From the NCBI GenBank assembly GCA_021648045.1, contig JAKITM010000107.1:1-8046 (forward strand): 8,046 nt of DNA. Reading direction: 5' to 3'. Both the position numbers and the translations under genes were made by a program. Positions 6,194 through 8,046 of the stretch are shown here, one piece after another; position 1 is the stretch's first letter, and every line of letters begins with the position of its first letter. Below the pieces are notes generated by a model, which worked only from the letters and a program-made list of their open reading frames with translations, ran no database searches and was not told the DNA's origin. Source of the DNA: Lysobacterales bacterium. GTDB taxonomy: Bacteria > Pseudomonadota > Gammaproteobacteria > Xanthomonadales > SZUA-36.

Positions 6194-6598
6194 TTAATCT
6201 TGAGCGGCAATCGCAACATTATAAACACCGGCCTGCCTGGCCGCGTCCATAACTTGGATCAAAGTATCAGTTTTAGATTCTTTGTCAGCCTGAATAACAA
6301 CCGAACCCTGTGGGTTTTCTGCATGCAAGCGCTCAATATTAGGACGCACCGAGCGAATATCGATCATTCGCTTATCAATCCAGATATCATTATTAGGGCC
6401 AATGGCTATCAGAATGTTAGCTTTTTCCTTTTTCACTGCCGTGGCAGCATCAGGACGGTTAACATCAATGCCAGCTTCTTTGACAAAAGTCGCAGTTACA
6501 ATAAAGAAAATCAGCATGATAAACACCACATCCAACATCGGTGTGATATCAATCTCTGCTTCTTCTTCGACTTCGGTCTGGTTAAAAAACTGTCTCAT
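6194..6598 (-). CDS. exbD: ExbD2, proton-channel subunit of the TonB2 system
   Basis: A 134-residue inner-membrane protein with one transmembrane helix (about 22-40) and a periplasmic domain. With the ExbB partner it uses the proton gradient to energise TonB. The membrane helix begins with the family signature DITPMLDVVF, and D23 is the expected proton-carrying aspartate, equivalent to Asp25 of E. coli ExbD. The periplasmic part contains VVIQADKESK and ends with VYNVAIAAQD, as usual for ExbD/TolR. Length is normal. The ATG overlaps the exbB stop as ATGA, and GGAG at 6606-6609 lies 7 nt upstream inside exbB, so the two subunits are made in coupled fashion. No degradation or frameshift is seen. 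Confidence 0.96.
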   Translation of the reverse strand: MRQFFNQTEVEEEAEIDITPMLDVVFIMLIFFIVTATFVKEAGIDVNRPDAATAVKKEKANILIAIGPNNDIWIDKRMIDIRSVRPNIERLHAENPQGSVVIQADKESKTDTLIQVMDAARQAGVYNVAIAAQD

Positions 6599-7137
6599 TT
6601 AAATTCTCCGATAACCAGGTGATCCGCTAACAATGCGCGTTCACGGCTAGCTTTGCGTTGTAAGTAAGTTGCCATAGCCACGCCCGAAAGTGCAGCAACC
6701 ATGCCAGCCATTGTAGGAATAGTTGCTTTGGACACGCCCGAGGCCATAGATTGTGGGCTACCGGAGCCTGATATAGCCATGACTTCGAAAACCTCAACCA
6801 TGCCGGTAACCGTGCCTAATAATCCTAGGAGTGGACATAGGGCTACACAAGTTTTAATCAGTGGAATATTTCGCTCTACCTGAGATGACACCTGCGAAAT
6901 TAATCGCGTTCTGATCTGGTGTGCACTCCAGGAGTTTTGATCACCACGAGCATCCCAGAGTTCCAGTGCTGTCTTCGCCAATCTTTTATGACCGCCACGA
7001 AGGTACGCCAGCCTCTCGATAATCAACATCCACATGAACAAGGTGAGGAAGCCTATGATATAGAGTACATCCCCACCGAGCTCCATGAAGTCGCGAATGG
7101 TTTCCAGTGCCGGCAGATAATAATAAATCTGATCCAT
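6595..7137 (-). CDS. exbB: ExbB2, short MotA/TolQ/ExbB-family channel subunit
   Basis: A 180-residue inner-membrane protein with three predicted helices: about 22-41 (ending in IIER), 93-114 and 137-158. The core family motif PLLGLLGTVTGM lies at 102-113, with the channel-facing Thr of GTV. The third helix, TMAGMVAALSGVAMATYLQRKA, is followed by a basic cytoplasmic tail. It is much shorter than E. coli ExbB (244 residues), as is usual for the ExbB2 of TtpC-type systems. Expected role: pentameric proton-channel scaffold around ExbD. It begins 12 nt after ttpC, and its Shine-Dalgarno AAGGG (7147-7151) overlaps the ttpC stop codon. Its stop codon overlaps the exbD start. It shares the PLLGLLGTVTGM motif exactly with the TtpC protein upstream. 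Confidence 0.95.
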   Translation of the reverse strand: MDQIYYYLPALETIRDFMELGGDVLYIIGFLTLFMWMLIIERLAYLRGGHKRLAKTALELWDARGDQNSWSAHQIRTRLISQVSSQVERNIPLIKTCVALCPLLGLLGTVTGMVEVFEVMAISGSGSPQSMASGVSKATIPTMAGMVAALSGVAMATYLQRKASRERALLADHLVIGEFK

Positions 7138-7146
7138 AACAAATTA

Positions 7147-7151
7147 CCCTT
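7147..7151 (-). promoter_or_regulatory. Ribosome binding site of exbB overlapping the ttpC stop
   Basis: The minus strand reads TAAGGG across the end of ttpC, and AAGGG is 9 nt before the exbB ATG. The overlap with the stop codon favours re-initiation by ribosomes finishing ttpC. Confidence 0.7.
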
Positions 7152-8046
7152 AGGCTGCTTTGTTGTCACTTTCTGCACGCTCGGCGAGCATGCCAGCTGC
7201 TTCTTCCTGCAGTATTTGGGTCAGCCTTCTGGCGCGCCCGGAAACAACAGTGTGCAAGAATACCATCGGTATCGCAACCACCAGACCTAGCACCGTAGTA
7301 ACCAGCGCTGTGGAAATACCACCCGCCATCAATTTCGGATCGCCGGCTCCATACAGGGTGATTGCCTGGAAAGTTACGATCATGCCGGTAACAGTACCCA
7401 GCAGACCTAGTAGTGGTGCAACCACTGATATTATTTTCAGCAGCGGCAGCATGGAATTGAATTTAGGAGTCTCTCGGAGAATGGATTCACCCAATTTGAG
7501 CTCAACCGTCTCAATATTTATGCCGGATGAATCATCAGCTGTCTTGAGTACACGCCCCAGTGGGTTGTTTACATTAGGCTCGTTGAGGTTCTTGATTTGA
7601 CGATTAACCTTAGCACTAACTGCAGAAAGTACCAGCAGACGCCAGATGGCAATAATCAGACCGAAGAAACCAAGAGTGATAATCACATAACCCACAACCT
7701 TACCTTGCGCTACTCGTTCCATCAGGCTGGGTGACTGCACCAACAAGCTGAGTAATTGACCACGAGTAGGATCCAGACCGATGGCAATCTGGCCGTCAGT
7801 ACTGCTTTCCAAGTCTCCAACACGACTGGTGTAACGACCTGCTGGTTGGCGTTGTAGTTCTACCAGGCGACCAGTTTCTGGTATGAACTCCAGATATTTA
7901 CCTTCAGAAACAACATTGAAAGCACCGATACGGGTAACTTGCTGCTGGTTCTCTTCACCGGAAGCATTAACAACTGCAGCAGTAAAAGTAGTAACCTTGC
8001 TGGTTTCAGTCATTTCCCGTTGCAATTCAAACCACAGGCGTTCAAT
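7150..8046 (-). CDS. ttpC: TtpC-like MotA/TolQ/ExbB protein, C-terminal part
   Basis: The last 298 codons of a larger gene; the frame is open to the window edge, where it reads IERLWFELQREMTETSKV. The visible order is the end of a long periplasmic domain (ending about 7730), a transmembrane helix GYVIITLGFFGLIIAIW (about 7645-7695), a cytoplasmic segment, a second helix with PLLGLLGTVTGM (7381-7416), and a third helix near 7260-7320. A basic tail follows. In TonB2 systems such as that of Vibrio, TtpC is an ExbB relative of about 450 residues with an extra periplasmic domain, and it is needed together with ExbB2-ExbD2-TonB2; gene order here agrees. A TTG at 8025 is not the start, because family-like sequence continues upstream of it. 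From family knowledge, a DUF3450 gene would be expected just to the right, but it is not in the window. Confidence 0.93.
   Translation of the reverse strand: MERLWFELQREMTETSKVTTFTAAVVNASGEENQQQVTRIGAFNVVSEGKYLEFIPETGRLVELQRQPAGRYTSRVGDLESSTDGQIAIGLDPTRGQLLSLLVQSPSLMERVAQGKVVGYVIITLGFFGLIIAIWRLLVLSAVSAKVNRQIKNLNEPNVNNPLGRVLKTADDSSGINIETVELKLGESILRETPKFNSMLPLLKIISVVAPLLGLLGTVTGMIVTFQAITLYGAGDPKLMAGGISTALVTTVLGLVVAIPMVFLHTVVSGRARRLTQILQEEAAGMLAERAESDNKAA

Noticed and set aside
6200..6622. 140-codon plus-strand open frame opposite exbD.
   Set aside because: It is antisense to a clearly conserved ExbD, has no recognisable domain, and is best explained as a shadow of the coding strand; the same holds for the other plus-strand frames over the receptor, TPR, tonB, exbB and ttpC genes.
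8023..8025. TTG as the start of the TtpC-like gene.
   Set aside because: The frame stays open to the window edge with family-like sequence (IERLWFE), so the gene is truncated by the window and the TTG is an internal Leu codon.

Overview
The window looks like chromosomal DNA of a Gram-negative gammaproteobacterium, probably a marine one. The evidence is a TonB2-type energising operon (TtpC, ExbB2, ExbD2, TonB2), a very large outer-membrane TonB-dependent receptor and a short CspA-type cold-shock protein. Every credible gene lies on the minus strand, so transcription runs from the right end of the window to the left. I cannot assign genus or species from sequence alone.

Layout in transcription order (right to left). 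8046-7150: the C-terminal 298 codons of a TtpC-like MotA/TolQ/ExbB protein, open at the window edge. 7137-6595: a short ExbB2. 6598-6194: ExbD2. 6182-5523: TonB2. 5530-4154: an exported tetratricopeptide-repeat protein. These five genes are separated by no more than 12 nt or overlap, and a strong intrinsic terminator follows at 4097-4126, so they form one operon whose promoter is outside the window. Next, 3798-3598 is a monocistronic cold-shock gene with its own leader of roughly 160 nt and its own terminator. Then 3310-401 is a 969-residue TonB-dependent receptor with its own promoter region and a textbook terminator at 343-371. Positions 1-340 hold a non-coding tandem array of 104-bp units, each with one long imperfect hairpin; the array continues past the left edge.

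How it fits together: TtpC, ExbB2 and ExbD2 are expected to harvest the proton gradient in the inner membrane and pass energy through TonB2 to an outer-membrane receptor. The receptor in this window is an obvious candidate client. The TPR protein is co-expressed with the motor and carries a signal peptide, so it is probably a periplasmic accessory. The receptor's substrate is not evident.

The least explained part is the left-hand array. Read on the minus strand, each hairpin tip is GCAC-AAGGAU-GUGC, which matches the known CsrA/RsmA high-affinity consensus (RUACARGGAUGU) at 11 of 12 positions with the same hexaloop. This raises the untested possibility that transcripts of the array bind CsrA/RsmA. 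The alternative is a dispersed palindromic repeat that resembles the consensus by chance.
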